Position numbers and translations under genes: made by a program. A stretch of 64,000 bases of DNA from NCBI RefSeq assembly GCF_015351475.1, contig NZ_JADKPR010000014.1, positions 1 through 64,000 on the forward strand, given 5' to 3'. The notes beneath the pieces were generated by a model. That model saw only the letters and a program-made list of their open reading frames with translations, made no database searches and was not told the DNA's origin. Positions 1 to 8,489 of this stretch are shown here, in pieces. The first letter of the stretch is position 1. Every line of letters starts with the position of its first letter. Source of the DNA: Flavobacterium sp. HJJ (GTDB lineage: Bacteria; Bacteroidota; Bacteroidia; Flavobacteriales; Flavobacteriaceae).

Positions 1-206
1 AATTTTATTTGAAATTTTGTCAGAAAAAAACAATTGAATGAACTTAAGACAAAGAAAATCAAAAATAGCCACGAATAAATTTTTACAGTTATGACTCAAA
101 AGGCTAAATTAAATATTGGATGGAGCAATACTATTTTGTAATATTGCGATACAAATTAACAAATAACAATCAACTGTTTTACCCCAAATCAGCCTAAATT
201 AAAATT

Positions 207-593
207 ATGAAAAAACAACTAACACTTATTTTATTATTATTTGCAGGATCAATAGGATTCTCTCAAACACTGGACTGCAGTAAACTTAAAAACATCAAAG
301 CGTATAACCCGGATTATCCTAAAAAAACATTTGTGATAAAAGGCGCAACTCAAGAAAGTTATGACAACGGAGTGCTTCAGTTAGTTTGGAGCGTAAAGTG
401 GTTAAGCGACTGTGAATATGAAGTTACCTGTACTAAAAAACTTGTACCATCACAAATGGAAGTTGGAGATAAAATCGTAATGACGATTATCAGTATTGAC
501 GGTGATTGTTTTACCGTTAGAAGAACCTTTCATGCTAAAAATTTTCCAGATGGAGATGTAGATTCAGAAAACACTTTCTGCATATCAAAGTAA
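207..593 (+). CDS. Secreted protein of unknown function, 128 aa
   Basis: I do not recognise a family. Residues 1-20 form a clear signal peptide (Lys-Lys start, Leu-rich core, cleavage probably after FSQ), so the product should be periplasmic or surface exposed. The mature part is about 108 residues with five cysteines (24, 69, 75, 101, 125), which suggests one or two disulfides. It stands alone: the strong hairpin at 621-676 follows it, and the next intact gene runs on the other strand. Small cysteine-containing secreted proteins of this kind are common in flavobacteria and mostly unstudied. The reading frame and signal peptide are convincing; the function is unknown. Confidence 0.75.
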   Translation: MKKQLTLILLLFAGSIGFSQTLDCSKLKNIKAYNPDYPKKTFVIKGATQESYDNGVLQLVWSVKWLSDCEYEVTCTKKLVPSQMEVGDKIVMTIISIDGDCFTVRRTFHAKNFPDGDVDSENTFCISK

Positions 594-620
594 AAGAATA
601 GTTCACAAATCAGTACAAAC

Positions 621-676
621 AAAAACTCCGGTAAAGTGTGATTTTAAATCTCAAATTACTGGAGTTTTTATTTTTT
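621..676 (+). terminator. Rho-independent terminator
   Basis: A stem pairs AACTCCGGTAA (about 624-634) with TTACTGGAGTT, with one G-T wobble, and a T-rich run follows. It ends the secreted-protein gene just upstream. Confidence 0.75.
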
Positions 677-735
677 TACCAAATCCACCATTCAACTTTT
701 GCACTTAAATACTGTTCCCGGCTCTTAGTTCCGCT

Positions 736-1004
736 TTACGAGAGATAAAGAGAATAAAGATTATCAGCTGCAAATTTATTATAATGTGCTACCTATATAC
801 CAATCTGAAATGAGGTTTCGCCCAAACATCTTTTACCGCAGTTGACACAAACGTTGGAACAATAGTAAATTTAGTCATAGTCATCTGTCCAAAATCCTGC
901 GTACCGTCTTTTCCCCAAGTCATATCAAATTCATGGAGTAAATACAGCCAGTCTTTTAAAAACCAAGTTCCCCTCGCTCCAAAAGCAATATCCTGTTTTC
1001 GATT
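736..1004 (-). pseudogene. Remnant of a maltoporin-type (LamB-like) carbohydrate porin
   Basis: One minus-strand frame (about 1004 to 789) encodes a stretch rich in porin beta-strand character, with segments such as FGARGTWFLKDW, KDGTQDFGQM and FTIVPTF and a WAKPHFRLVY end. These resemble the C-terminal strands of Bacteroidota maltoporins as I remember them. That frame stops at 789, and a second frame continues with YNKFAADNLYSLYLS before a stop at 736-738, which is the text expected next. So this is a C-terminal piece with a frameshift and no N-terminal half; trmN6 begins its 3' end at 1107. It looks like the residue of a deleted sugar-uptake gene. Family assignment is from memory and is moderately sure. 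Confidence 0.55.
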
Positions 1005-1106
1005 AAGAAAAAAAAAAATGAAGATTATCCTGAGAGTCAGAAGTACAATTGGCAAAGCCAAACAATTGCTGTTTTATTTTGAGAAGAAAGAAGAAAATAT
1101 TAAAAA

Positions 1107-1820
1107 CTACATTTTCAAATAAAAGTCCTTTGTCAGTTCGATATAATCTGGAGTGTAAATATGCCGTGCAGTTTCAATGATTAATTCATCTACAGAAAAT
1201 TTGATAATTTCATTTCGGCTAAAAGCCAATAAACTGCGTTTGGTTTGACTGTTTGGAGTTCCTTTAACGCGAGTGATTTTCAAGGGAAATAATTCATATT
1301 CTTTTGCAAGAGCTATAAATTTCTCTTCTTCTTTAAAAGGAATGATAACTGTAAATATTCCGTTTTCGGAAAGCAGTAAAGCAGCTGCTTCTATTAATTC
1401 TTCAAAAGGCATAGCGTCCTGAAAGCGCGCTAAATCTCTTTGATCGTCACTTGATTTATAATCTTCACTATAAAAAGGAGGATTGGAAACAATTAGATCG
1501 TATTCATCTTCCGGCTCTTCAACAAATTCATCCAGACCAGCGTGAAAACAAAACAAGCGATCGTTCCAAGGAGAGTTTTCAAAATTATCCGCAGCTTGTT
1601 CGTAAGCCTCTTCGTCAATCTCTAAAGCATCAATTTGTTCCGCCGCACTTCTTTGCGCAAGCATCAAAGCAATTATTCCAGTTCCAGCTCCAATATCTAA
1701 AACACTGAAAGGATTATTAACAATAGGAGTCCAAGCACCTAGTAAAACGCCGTCAGTTCCAATTTTCATAGCACATCTATCCTGTTCAACAGAAAATTGT
1801 TTGAATTCAAATTTTGGCAT
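1107..1820 (-). CDS. trmN6: tRNA1(Val) (adenine(37)-N6)-methyltransferase
   Basis: This class I SAM-dependent methyltransferase makes m6A at position 37 of tRNA-Val. Motif I (DIGAGTG, residues 42-48) binds SAM, and the catalytic NPPF motif (113-116) is that of N6-adenine methyltransferases. The N-terminal block FKQFSVEQDRCAMKIGTDG is typical of the YfiC/TrmN6 family. At 237 residues it has the family's normal length. The ATG start is directly preceded by a degenerate AATCT-rich tract (see findings). It is not obviously in an operon. The nearest alternative would be another N6-methyltransferase such as PrmC, but the N terminus argues against that. Confidence 0.88.
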   Translation of the reverse strand: MPKFEFKQFSVEQDRCAMKIGTDGVLLGAWTPIVNNPFSVLDIGAGTGIIALMLAQRSAAEQIDALEIDEEAYEQAADNFENSPWNDRLFCFHAGLDEFVEEPEDEYDLIVSNPPFYSEDYKSSDDQRDLARFQDAMPFEELIEAAALLLSENGIFTVIIPFKEEEKFIALAKEYELFPLKITRVKGTPNSQTKRSLLAFSRNEIIKFSVDELIIETARHIYTPDYIELTKDFYLKM

Positions 1821-1880
1821 AGAGATTTTAGTTTGGTGATTCCTTAATTGCAGATTTTTTAGATTAACCGATTAAACACA
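1821..1880 (-). repeat. Degenerate 7-bp AATCT-type tract before trmN6
   Basis: Read in the direction of trmN6, the leader contains AATCGGTT, AATCTAA, AATCTGC, AATCACC and AATCTCT at roughly 7-nt steps and then runs straight into the ATG. It is the least regular member of the set described in the findings. Confidence 0.5.
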
Positions 1881-1922
1881 CGAGCAAAGCGAATTGACGA
1901 AGTAAATTACCGATTTAATTTT

Positions 1923-2447
1923 CTACAAATACATTTCAATTAATCCTTCAGGCAAATCCATAATGACTTTTTTGTTTTCTCTGTCAATTTTAACCAAGAA
2001 ATGATCAATCATTGGAATTAAGATTTCGGCATCTCCTTTAAGAACTTCAAAAAGAGGCTGCGCTGTAGTATCGTTGATAGACTGAATTTCACCAACATAA
2101 CCAAGACGTTTATCTTCTACTTCAAAACCAATTACTTCATGAAAGTAGAATTTATTACCCGTAAGTTTGGGCAGCATTTTAAGAGGAAGGTAAAGATCAC
2201 TGCCTAAAAGACCATCTGCAGCTTCTTCAGTGTTTACATCTTCAAAACGGATACGAAGAAAATCGTTTTTGTGAAGTGAACAGTTTTCAATAAAAAAAGG
2301 AATCAAGTGTTTGTTACATTCAACAAACACTGATTCCAAGTTTTCGTATAACTCAGGTTCGTCTGTATCTAAATAAGCTAAGACTTCACCTTTGAAACTG
2401 AATTTTTTGGCGATTTTGCCCAAATAGAAACAATCTTCTTTACGCAT
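1923..2447 (-). CDS. rimM: Ribosome maturation factor RimM
   Basis: RimM helps assemble the head of the 30S subunit and binds ribosomal protein S19. The N-terminal beta-barrel (residues about 5-85, with the GKIAKKFSFKGEV start) and the C-terminal PRC barrel (about 95-170, with HEVIGFEV and the IPMIDHFL block) are both present, and 174 residues is the usual size. It lies 14 nt downstream of rpsP on the same strand, the conserved rpsP-rimM arrangement, so both should be translated from one mRNA. Translation starts at the ATG at 2447. Confidence 0.93.
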   Translation of the reverse strand: MRKEDCFYLGKIAKKFSFKGEVLAYLDTDEPELYENLESVFVECNKHLIPFFIENCSLHKNDFLRIRFEDVNTEEAADGLLGSDLYLPLKMLPKLTGNKFYFHEVIGFEVEDKRLGYVGEIQSINDTTAQPLFEVLKGDAEILIPMIDHFLVKIDRENKKVIMDLPEGLIEMYL

Positions 2448-2461
2448 TTTCGCCTACTAAA

Positions 2462-3016
2462 TTATGCTTCTGATTCGTTATTTTCTTCTGCAGCAGGAGC
2501 TTCTTCAGCTTCAGCAACAACTTCTTCTTCAACAGCAGGAGTTGCAGCAGCAATAGCATCAGCTTCTGCTTGAGCAGCATCAGCAATACGTTTTGCATTT
2601 ACAGCTTGTTCTGCTTTCAAAGCTTTTGCTTTAGCATCAGCCTGCGCTTTTGATAAACCATCTTTTTTAGCATCAACTTTTCCAGCTTTAGCTTCTAACC
2701 AAGCTGCTAATTTTGCATCAGCTTGTTCTTGAGTCAAAGCACCTTTACGAATACCTCCATCAAGGTGGTGTTTCAATAAAGCTCCTTTGTAAGAAAGAAT
2801 AGCTTTTGCTGTATCAGTAGGCTGAGCACCATTGTGCAGCCATTTTACAGCACTATCCAAGTTTAACTCGATAGTTGCAGGATTTGTGTTTGGATTGTAA
2901 GTACCTATTTTCTCTAGGTATCTACCATCTCTTTTTGAGCGAGCATCAGCTGCTACAACCCAGTAAAAAGGTTTTTGTTTTTTACCGTGTCTTTGTAATC
3001 TAATTTTTACTGACAT
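2462..3016 (-). CDS. rpsP: 30S ribosomal protein S16 with long C-terminal extension
   Basis: The first 80 or so residues are a normal S16 (start SVKIRLQRHGKKQKPFYWVV, then ARSKRDGRYLEKIGTYNP). The protein then continues to 184 residues, about twice the usual 80-90. The extra part is a charged, Ala/Lys/Glu-rich segment ending in an acidic tail, probably an extended helix plus disordered tail outside the ribosome core. Similar tails occur in other Bacteroidota S16 proteins, so this is lineage-typical. It is the first gene of the rpsP-rimM unit, and a plausible promoter lies at 3066-3091. Confidence 0.95.
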   Translation of the reverse strand: MSVKIRLQRHGKKQKPFYWVVAADARSKRDGRYLEKIGTYNPNTNPATIELNLDSAVKWLHNGAQPTDTAKAILSYKGALLKHHLDGGIRKGALTQEQADAKLAAWLEAKAGKVDAKKDGLSKAQADAKAKALKAEQAVNAKRIADAAQAEADAIAAATPAVEEEVVAEAEEAPAAEENNESEA

Positions 3017-3065
3017 AATCGTATGATTAAATTTTGAGGTACTCGACCTCGATTAATTAAGGGTG

Positions 3066-3091
3066 CAAAGATACATCTTTTATTGAAACAA
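3066..3091 (-). promoter_or_regulatory. Probable promoter of rpsP-rimM
   Basis: On the minus strand a TATCTTTG -7 element (3066-3073) fits the Bacteroidota TAnnTTTG consensus. A TTG lies 15 nt further upstream (3089-3091), slightly short of the ideal spacing. It is placed 50 nt before the rpsP start. Confidence 0.5.
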
Positions 3092-3217
3092 TCTAAAAAG
3101 TTTATTCTTTTAATAAGCAACAGTTTAATTAGTTATATTTTTATTTTATTTTTGAAAAGAGAAAACAACTTCATGAATTCAAAAAACCCTCTATTTTTAA
3201 CATAAAAATTGAAATAT

Positions 3218-3721
3218 ATGCGCAGATTTTTTTTGATTACAATACTCCTGTTTATTTTAGCATCCTGTGAAGATCAGGTAAAATTCAACAACCCCGCGGT
3301 TCAAGGACTAAAAGACAATATAATCTGGAGAGCCGGTTTATTTAATATCACTCAATCATCTGATGGATCATTAACAATCATAGCTTATCAAAAAAATGAC
3401 GCTTTACTATTAAAAACAGCTGGCAATGCAGTTAAAACGTATCCGCTTGGAACAGATACTGCCAGCAAAGCAGCATTGACAGAAAAAACAGACGGCGTCA
3501 CAACGGTTTTTTCAACCGGCAAAAATATAGGTAACGGACAAATTACAATTACAGAATGGGATGCCGTAAATCATACGGTTACCGGCGAATTTAATTTTAA
3601 TGCTAAAAACGAATCCACAAATCCTTCTGCCAAACCGAATGTGAATTTTCAAAAAGGAGTTTTTTATAAAGTCCCTGTTACAACGGAAACCAATTTAACA
3701 AAGAACACTGCCTCTTTTTAA
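3218..3721 (+). CDS. DUF6252-like lipoprotein
   Basis: A 167-residue exported lipoprotein with signal segment RRFFLITILLFILASC and the lipobox cysteine at residue 17. The mature part, with an early LKDNIIWRA block, glycine-rich beta segments and a GQITITEWDAVNHTVTGEF strand pair near the end, resembles the DUF6252 family of Bacteroidota, whose role is unknown. I chose the ATG at 3218 over the TTG at 3209 because it gives a normal signal peptide. It stands alone. The domain name is from memory; the lipoprotein call is secure. Confidence 0.7.
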   Translation: MRRFFLITILLFILASCEDQVKFNNPAVQGLKDNIIWRAGLFNITQSSDGSLTIIAYQKNDALLLKTAGNAVKTYPLGTDTASKAALTEKTDGVTTVFSTGKNIGNGQITITEWDAVNHTVTGEFNFNAKNESTNPSAKPNVNFQKGVFYKVPVTTETNLTKNTASF

Positions 3722-3923
3722 TTTTTTGCCTATAAAAAATTAACATTGTCAAACATTAAAAAAAGAAAACCATAAAACACATATATAATAACAAACCCTA
3801 TTTAAGCTGATTTTGAAATTAATATATTGTGAAAAAAAGTTTTGGAATGTTAAATTAAAAAGCAAACTAGACAAGAAAACAGAATGTTTTCACAAATTAT
3901 CCAATAAATAAGCTAATTCATAG

Positions 3924-3952
3924 TTGATTAGAAAAAAAATAGAGTACATTTG
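3924..3952 (+). promoter_or_regulatory. Promoter of the RRM protein gene
   Basis: TTG (3924-3926), an 18-nt spacer, then TACATTTG (3945-3952) matches the Bacteroidota consensus TTG-N17-19-TAnnTTTG. The start codon lies 26 nt downstream. Confidence 0.7.
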
Positions 3953-3977
3953 TTTCAATTATTATAAATAAGTACAT

Positions 3978-4325
3978 ATGAATATTTTTGTTGGAAGCCT
4001 TCCATTCAGTATTGAGGAAGCAGATTTAAAAGAGTCTTTCGAGGCATACGGAGCAGTTGATTCAGTTAAAATCATCACTGATAAATTTACTGGAAGAAGT
4101 AAAGGCTTTGGTTTTGTTGAGATGCCAAATGATGCGGAAGCTCAAAAAGCAATTGACGAATTGAACGGAGCAACTGTTCAAGGACGTGCAATCGTTGTTA
4201 ACAAATCTGAGCCAAAACCAGAAGGTGAAAGAAGAAGTTTCAACAACAACCGTGATTCTCGCGGTGGTTACGGAAACAACCGCGGTGGTGATAACCGTGG
4301 AGGTGGAGACAGAGGAAGATATTAA
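3978..4325 (+). CDS. RRM-domain RNA-binding protein
   Basis: A 115-residue protein with one RNA recognition motif (residues 1-80): RNP2 is IFVGSL (3-8) and RNP1 is KGFGFVEM (about 42-49). The C-terminal 35 residues are an RGG-type Gly/Arg/Asn-rich tail. Small RRM proteins of this build, like cyanobacterial Rbp proteins, bind single-stranded RNA and may act as RNA chaperones; the target here is unknown. It has its own promoter at 3924-3952 and a terminator at 4346-4384, so it is monocistronic. Confidence 0.92.
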   Translation: MNIFVGSLPFSIEEADLKESFEAYGAVDSVKIITDKFTGRSKGFGFVEMPNDAEAQKAIDELNGATVQGRAIVVNKSEPKPEGERRSFNNNRDSRGGYGNNRGGDNRGGGDRGRY

Positions 4326-4345
4326 TATTTTTTTCAATCATACAT

Positions 4346-4384
4346 AAAAAAAGCCGTTTCAATAATTTTGAAACGGCTTTTTTC
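4346..4384. terminator. Bidirectional terminator
   Basis: AAAAGCCGTTTCAA pairs perfectly with TTGAAACGGCTTTT across a 5-nt loop, with A and T runs outside. It separates the convergent RRM gene (+) and the YegP-like gene (-). Confidence 0.9.
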
Positions 4385-4392
4385 ATAAGAAG

Positions 4393-4740
4393 TCAATCCA
4401 AAAAAATCAGATCATTATCTGAAAAATCCAATATCTCAGAAACTGAGGCATGTTTCATAATTTCATCAATCCCCTTCTGAACCCTTAATTCAGTTGTATA
4501 TTTTCTGCTTAAAGCAAAAGGTGCATCATCTAAAAAGAGCCTGAAAAAATATTTCCCGCCAGCCGATCTGTGCTTTTCGAAAGACGCTAAGCCAATATTA
4601 CTTTTAAAATATTCAATCGCTTCTTCACATTCAAATTTAAGCTCATACTTCATGCTTGTAAAAATCACCTTCCCTTTTTTAGAAGTAAACACAAACTTAT
4701 ACTGATCATCAAATCTCTTACTAATAACAAAAGCCCCCAT
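4393..4740 (-). CDS. YegP-family (DUF1508) protein
   Basis: A 115-residue protein with two DUF1508/YegP-type repeats. Each has a KFVFTSKKGKVIFTS or KYFFRLFLDD-like beta unit followed by a short helix (residues about 10-50 and 58-105), with the ISKRFDDQYKF start typical of flavobacterial homologues. The molecular role is unknown. It has no signal peptide and is probably cytoplasmic. The ATG start is preceded by the regular 7-bp tract at 4749-4783. It shares a bidirectional terminator with the RRM gene. Confidence 0.8.
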   Translation of the reverse strand: MGAFVISKRFDDQYKFVFTSKKGKVIFTSMKYELKFECEEAIEYFKSNIGLASFEKHRSAGGKYFFRLFLDDAPFALSRKYTTELRVQKGIDEIMKHASVSEILDFSDNDLIFLD

Positions 4741-4748
4741 TTAATTTC

Positions 4749-4783
4749 AGATTTAAGATTTAAGAATTCAGATTGCAGATTTA
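4749..4783 (-). repeat. 7-bp tandem tract before the YegP-like gene
   Basis: Five consecutive 7-nt units, written on the plus strand as AGATTTA, AGATTTA, AGAATTC, AGATTGC and AGATTTA, with no slippage. In the mRNA sense they read as TAAATCT-like units ending 8 nt before the start codon. Confidence 0.8.
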
Positions 4784-4845
4784 AATTACAAAAAATTCAA
4801 ATTCCTGACTTTCAAACTAAATGATTCACAATGAATTTTGCACAT

Positions 4846-4875
4846 AAAAAAAGCTCCAAACATAGTTTGAAGCTT
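4846..4875 (-). terminator. Terminator of the tRNA unit
   Basis: On the minus strand AAAGCTTCAAAC pairs with TTTGGAGCTTT (one wobble) across a 4-nt loop, followed by a T run. It ends the tRNA-Gly/tRNA-Leu transcript. Confidence 0.85.
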
Positions 4876-4880
4876 TCTTG

Positions 4881-4966
4881 TACTCAGAGCGGGACTTGAA
4901 CCCGCACGAACATTGCTGTTCACTGGATTTTAAGTCCAGCGTGTCTACCAATTTCACCATCCGAGC
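4881..4966 (-). tRNA. tRNA-Leu (UAA)
   Basis: An 86-nt class II tRNA on the minus strand. The anticodon stem CTGGA/TCCAG encloses the loop CTTAAAA, giving anticodon TAA. The T arm is GCGGG-TTCAAGT-CCCGC and the D arm TGGTGAAATTGGTAGACACG. The acceptor stem GCTCGGA/TCTGAGT has two wobble pairs, with discriminator A. A long variable arm (GTGAACAGCAATGTTCGT) is present, as expected for leucine. CCA is not encoded. Confidence 0.95.
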
Positions 4967-4977
4967 ATAACACGATG

Positions 4978-5050
4978 AGCGAAAAACGGGGCTCGAACCC
5001 GCGACCTCGACCTTGGCAAGGTCGCGCTCTACCAACTGAGCTATTTTCGC
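4978..5050 (-). tRNA. tRNA-Gly (GCC)
   Basis: A 73-nt tRNA on the minus strand. Anticodon stem CGACC/GGTCG encloses loop TTGCCAA, anticodon GCC. The acceptor stem GCGAAAA/TTTTCGC is perfect, with discriminator T and no encoded CCA. It lies 11 nt upstream of tRNA-Leu in the same transcript. Confidence 0.95.
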
Positions 5051-5067
5051 ATTTCATTCTTAAAAAG

Positions 5068-5096
5068 AACCGCAACACTTGGTTAGTATTGCGGTT
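5068..5096 (-). repeat. Hairpin at the start of the tRNA transcript
   Basis: AACCGCAACAC (5068-5078) and GTATTGCGGTT (5086-5096) form an 11-bp stem with one mismatch and a 7-nt loop. It lies between the tRNA promoter and tRNA-Gly, at about the predicted transcription start. Confidence 0.65.
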
Positions 5097-5097
5097 G

Positions 5098-5128
5098 CAA
5101 ATTTAGAACTTTTATTCAATTACACAAA
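5098..5128 (-). promoter_or_regulatory. Promoter of the tRNA-Gly/tRNA-Leu unit
   Basis: On the minus strand TTTG, a 19-nt spacer and TAAATTTG (5098-5105) match the Bacteroidota promoter consensus, about 50 nt upstream of tRNA-Gly. Confidence 0.7.
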
Positions 5129-5197
5129 CCTTTTTTTCAAAAAAATTAAAGATAAAAATTAACATTCTGACAACGATAACTTTAAACCTGCAAAAAA

Positions 5198-7804
5198 TTA
5201 TTTTCTCGACAGCATTCTTTTAATTTCATTGAGTTTCATCAATGCTTCTACAGGAGTTATGGCGTTTATATCTAAGTTAACGATCTCTTCCTTAATTTCC
5301 TCAAGCAATGGATCATCCAGATTAAAGAAGCTCATCTGCATTTCTTCCTTCTCCGATTTTATGCCGTTCAAAACATCGCTCGAATGGTTTTTTTCCAGTT
5401 TCTTCAGCATTTTTTGCGCTCTTGAAATCACTAGCTGAGGCATTCCGGCCATTTTTGCCACATGGATACCAAAACTATGCGCACTTCCTCCTTTTACCAG
5501 TTTTCGGATAAAAAGCACTGTATCCTTCAGTTCTTTCACAGAAACATTGTAATTCTGAATTCGAGGCATTGTTTCGCTCATTTCATTCAATTCGTGATAA
5601 TGTGTCGCAAACAATGTTTTAGCCTTCGATGGATGCTCATGCAAAAACTCAGCAATTGCCCAAGCGATTGAAATTCCGTCATAAGTACTCGTTCCTCTTC
5701 CAATCTCATCCAAAAGCACCAGACTTCGATCAGATATATTATTCAAAATAGAAGCCGTTTCATTCATCTCCACCATAAAAGTAGATTCTCCCATCGAAAT
5801 ATTATCCGAAGCACCTACTCTTGTGAATATTTTATCGACAATTCCCATCCTCACACTTTCAGCAGGCACAAAACTCCCCATTTGCGCCAGCAACACAATC
5901 AAAGCCGTTTGACGCAATATTGCCGACTTACCCGACATATTTGGTCCGGTAATCATAATCAATTGCTGTGTTTCTCTGTCTAAATAAACATCATTCGTGA
6001 TATACGGAACCCCGACAGGCAATTGCTTCTCAATTACAGGATGCCTTCCCTCTTTAATATCCAATTCGAAAGTTTCGTCTATTTCCGGACAAACATATTT
6101 ATTTTCGATTGCCAGTTGCGTAAAACAACACAAACAATCCAATTGCGCTACCAAATTAGCATTCATCTGAACCGGCTTGATGTATGTTGCTATCCAGCTC
6201 ACCAATTGTTCAAACAAATCACTTTCTATCTTTTGAATTCTTTCCTCCGCTCCCAGAATTTTTGTTTCATATTCTTTCAGTTCCTCAGTAATATATCGTT
6301 CTGCACTTACCAGTGTCTGCTTTCTGATCCATTCTTCAGGAACTTTATCTTTATGTGTATTTCGGACTTCAATATAATAACCAAATACGTTATTGAATGA
6401 TATTTTCAACGAAGAAATCCCAGTTCGTTCTGACTCTCTCTTTTCGATTCCTTCCAAAAACTGTTTCCCGGAAGTTGATATTTCACGAAGCTCATCCAAT
6501 TCGGCATTAATTCCTTTGGCAATAGCATTTCCTTTAGCAATCGCAACAGGCGCATCCTGATTTAGAGTTGTCTGTATTTTTTCGCGAAGCAGATCACAGC
6601 TGTGCAGACTGTCACCGATAACTTTTACTGCTTCCTGCGGACTTGATAATGCTAAAGTTTTTATCGGAATAATTGCATCCAGCGATTCTTTCAGATAAAC
6701 CACTTCTCGGGGCGAAACTTTTCCTGTTGCAATTTTGGAAATCAAACGTTCCAGATCAGAAATCTGCTTTATCTGATGTTGAATATTCTTTAAAACATCT
6801 TGGTTTTCATTTAAATATGAAACCACCTGATGACGGCTTTTTATTTTATTACTGTCTTTCAGAGGCAATGCCAGCCAGCGTTTCAACAAACGTCCTCCCA
6901 TTGGCGAAAGCGTTTTATCAATTACATCCAGCAGTGTAACAGCATTTGGATTGTAACTATGATACAATTCGAGGTTGCGGATCGTAAATCGGTCCATCCA
7001 GACATAAGCATCTTCGGCAATCCTGTGAATCGCAGTAATATGCTGTACTCTGTTATGCTGTGTTTCGGACAAATAATAAAGAATCGCCCCCGATGCGATG
7101 ATTCCCTCTTTTAATTCCTCAACACCAAAACCTTTTAAAGAAACCGTCTGAAAATGTTTGGTCAGCGTTTCAACCGCATAATCTTCTTTGAAAATCCAAT
7201 CTTCTAAATAAAAATTATGAAAGTCTTCTCCGAAAATCTCACGAAATTCACTTTTATTATTTTTTGGAACTAAAACCTCACTCGGATTGAAATTCTGCAG
7301 TAGTTTATCAATGTATTCAGCATTACCCTGTGCAGTAAGAAACTCTCCGGTAGAAACATCCAGAAAAGAAAGCCCAATTATTTTATTAGCAAAATAAACC
7401 GCAGCAAGAAAATTATTTGTTTTCGAATGCAAAACCTCATCATTCATTGAAACTCCAGGCGTAACAAGCTCTGTAACACCGCGTTTAACGATAGTTTTGG
7501 TCATTTTGGGATCTTCCAGCTGATCGCAGATAGCCACTCGAAGTCCTGCTTTTACTAATTTAGGCAGATAAGTATTAATCGAATGATGCGGAAAACCGGC
7601 AAGTGCAGTCTCTGTTTCAGAACCAGCGCCTCTTTTTGTCAATGTGATTCCTAAAATCTTAGAAGCCCGAACAGCATCCTCTCCAAAAGTTTCATAAAAA
7701 TCCCCAACCCTAAACAGCAGGCACGCATCAGGATATTTCCTTTTGATTTCGTTGTACTGCTTCATTAATGGAGTCTCTTTGACTATTTTATCTTTTGCTG
7801 CCAA
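5198..7804 (-). CDS. mutS: DNA mismatch repair protein MutS
   Basis: MutS binds mismatches and small loops and recruits MutL. All domains are present in 868 residues: the mismatch-binding domain with the Phe-x-Glu motif (F36, E38, the same numbers as in E. coli), connector, lever and clamp (about 270-560), and the C-terminal ABC-type ATPase with Walker A GPNMSGKS (620-627), [11 protein letters not shown] (697-707) and the [16 protein letters not shown] block. The gene is intact, so nothing suggests a mutator. It is transcribed toward the tRNA unit, apparently alone. Confidence 0.97.
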   Translation of the reverse strand: MAAKDKIVKETPLMKQYNEIKRKYPDACLLFRVGDFYETFGEDAVRASKILGITLTKRGAGSETETALAGFPHHSINTYLPKLVKAGLRVAICDQLEDPKMTKTIVKRGVTELVTPGVSMNDEVLHSKTNNFLAAVYFANKIIGLSFLDVSTGEFLTAQGNAEYIDKLLQNFNPSEVLVPKNNKSEFREIFGEDFHNFYLEDWIFKEDYAVETLTKHFQTVSLKGFGVEELKEGIIASGAILYYLSETQHNRVQHITAIHRIAEDAYVWMDRFTIRNLELYHSYNPNAVTLLDVIDKTLSPMGGRLLKRWLALPLKDSNKIKSRHQVVSYLNENQDVLKNIQHQIKQISDLERLISKIATGKVSPREVVYLKESLDAIIPIKTLALSSPQEAVKVIGDSLHSCDLLREKIQTTLNQDAPVAIAKGNAIAKGINAELDELREISTSGKQFLEGIEKRESERTGISSLKISFNNVFGYYIEVRNTHKDKVPEEWIRKQTLVSAERYITEELKEYETKILGAEERIQKIESDLFEQLVSWIATYIKPVQMNANLVAQLDCLCCFTQLAIENKYVCPEIDETFELDIKEGRHPVIEKQLPVGVPYITNDVYLDRETQQLIMITGPNMSGKSAILRQTALIVLLAQMGSFVPAESVRMGIVDKIFTRVGASDNISMGESTFMVEMNETASILNNISDRSLVLLDEIGRGTSTYDGISIAWAIAEFLHEHPSKAKTLFATHYHELNEMSETMPRIQNYNVSVKELKDTVLFIRKLVKGGSAHSFGIHVAKMAGMPQLVISRAQKMLKKLEKNHSSDVLNGIKSEKEEMQMSFFNLDDPLLEEIKEEIVNLDINAITPVEALMKLNEIKRMLSRK

Positions 7805-7956
7805 AATTGTTGTATTTGAATGAATAAAAAACTCAGCGAATTTATAATTTTAAACCACAAAAAACTAAGACGAAAAAAATTAAATTAGTTTTAAGAAAAA
7901 TTTACAATTCATTTTTGTTAATTTGTATAAATTTGCGAACCAATTTCAATGATATT

Positions 7957-8418
7957 ATGAAAAAAATATTTCTATTAGCTATGCTAACCGTTTTAGGAAC
8001 AACGTTTTCTAACGCACAAGAGACCTCAAAGAAGGTTAAAAAAGCAAAAACAACTACTGTCGCTTTACCAAAAGTAGAAGGTGCAGGAATGGTTTTTGAA
8101 AGCGAAACGATTGATTACGGAACTATCGCCCACAATGCTGAGCCAAACCGTCAGTTTGTTTTCACTAACAATGGCAACAAACCATTAATTATCACAAACA
8201 CTCAAGGATCTTGCGGATGTACAGTACCTACAACACCAAAAGAACCAATCGCTCCTGGAGCTAAAGGAGTTATTGGAGTAAGATATGCGACTGACAGAGT
8301 AGGTGCATTTACAAAAACTGTAACTGTAACTTCAAATGCTGAAGGGCAGCCAACAAAAGTACTTACTATAAAAGGAACTGTTTTACCAGATGCAGCACCA
8401 GCTGCAACAAAAAGCTAA
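7957..8418 (+). CDS. Secreted DUF1573 protein
   Basis: A 153-residue exported protein. Residues 1-21 are a signal peptide (KKIFLLAMLTVLGTTFSNA). After a basic linker comes one DUF1573 Ig-like fold (about 45-140) with the family's DYGTI, FVFTNNGNKPLII and GSCGCTVP motifs. DUF1573 proteins are abundant in Bacteroidota envelopes; their function is not established. I chose the ATG at 7957 because an upstream in-frame ATG (7915) adds 14 residues that spoil the signal peptide and overlaps a TAAATTTG -7 element at 7928-7935. A terminator follows at 8444-8474. Confidence 0.88.
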   Translation: MKKIFLLAMLTVLGTTFSNAQETSKKVKKAKTTTVALPKVEGAGMVFESETIDYGTIAHNAEPNRQFVFTNNGNKPLIITNTQGSCGCTVPTTPKEPIAPGAKGVIGVRYATDRVGAFTKTVTVTSNAEGQPTKVLTIKGTVLPDAAPAATKS

Positions 8419-8443
8419 TATTACTTTTTTTATCAAATAAAAG

Positions 8444-8474
8444 AAAGGCTTCCTGATTTTGGGAAGCCTTTTTT
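8444..8474 (+). terminator. Rho-independent terminator
   Basis: AAAGGCTTCC pairs with GGGAAGCCTT (one wobble) across a 7-nt loop, followed by six Ts. It ends the DUF1573 gene. Confidence 0.85.
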
Positions 8475-8489
8475 ATAAACACTATTTAC

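Noticed and set aside
789..1061. A 90-residue protein gene
   Set aside because: Only residues from about 20 on look like protein (porin strands). The start is arbitrary and the true text continues in another frame, so I treat it as a pseudogene.
4826..5035. Minus-strand open frame across the tRNA genes
   Set aside because: It is a read-through of tRNA-Leu and tRNA-Gly; the tRNA structures explain the sequence fully.
6023..6400. Plus-strand frame inside mutS
   Set aside because: Antisense to an intact mutS with all motifs; no start context or protein-like motif.
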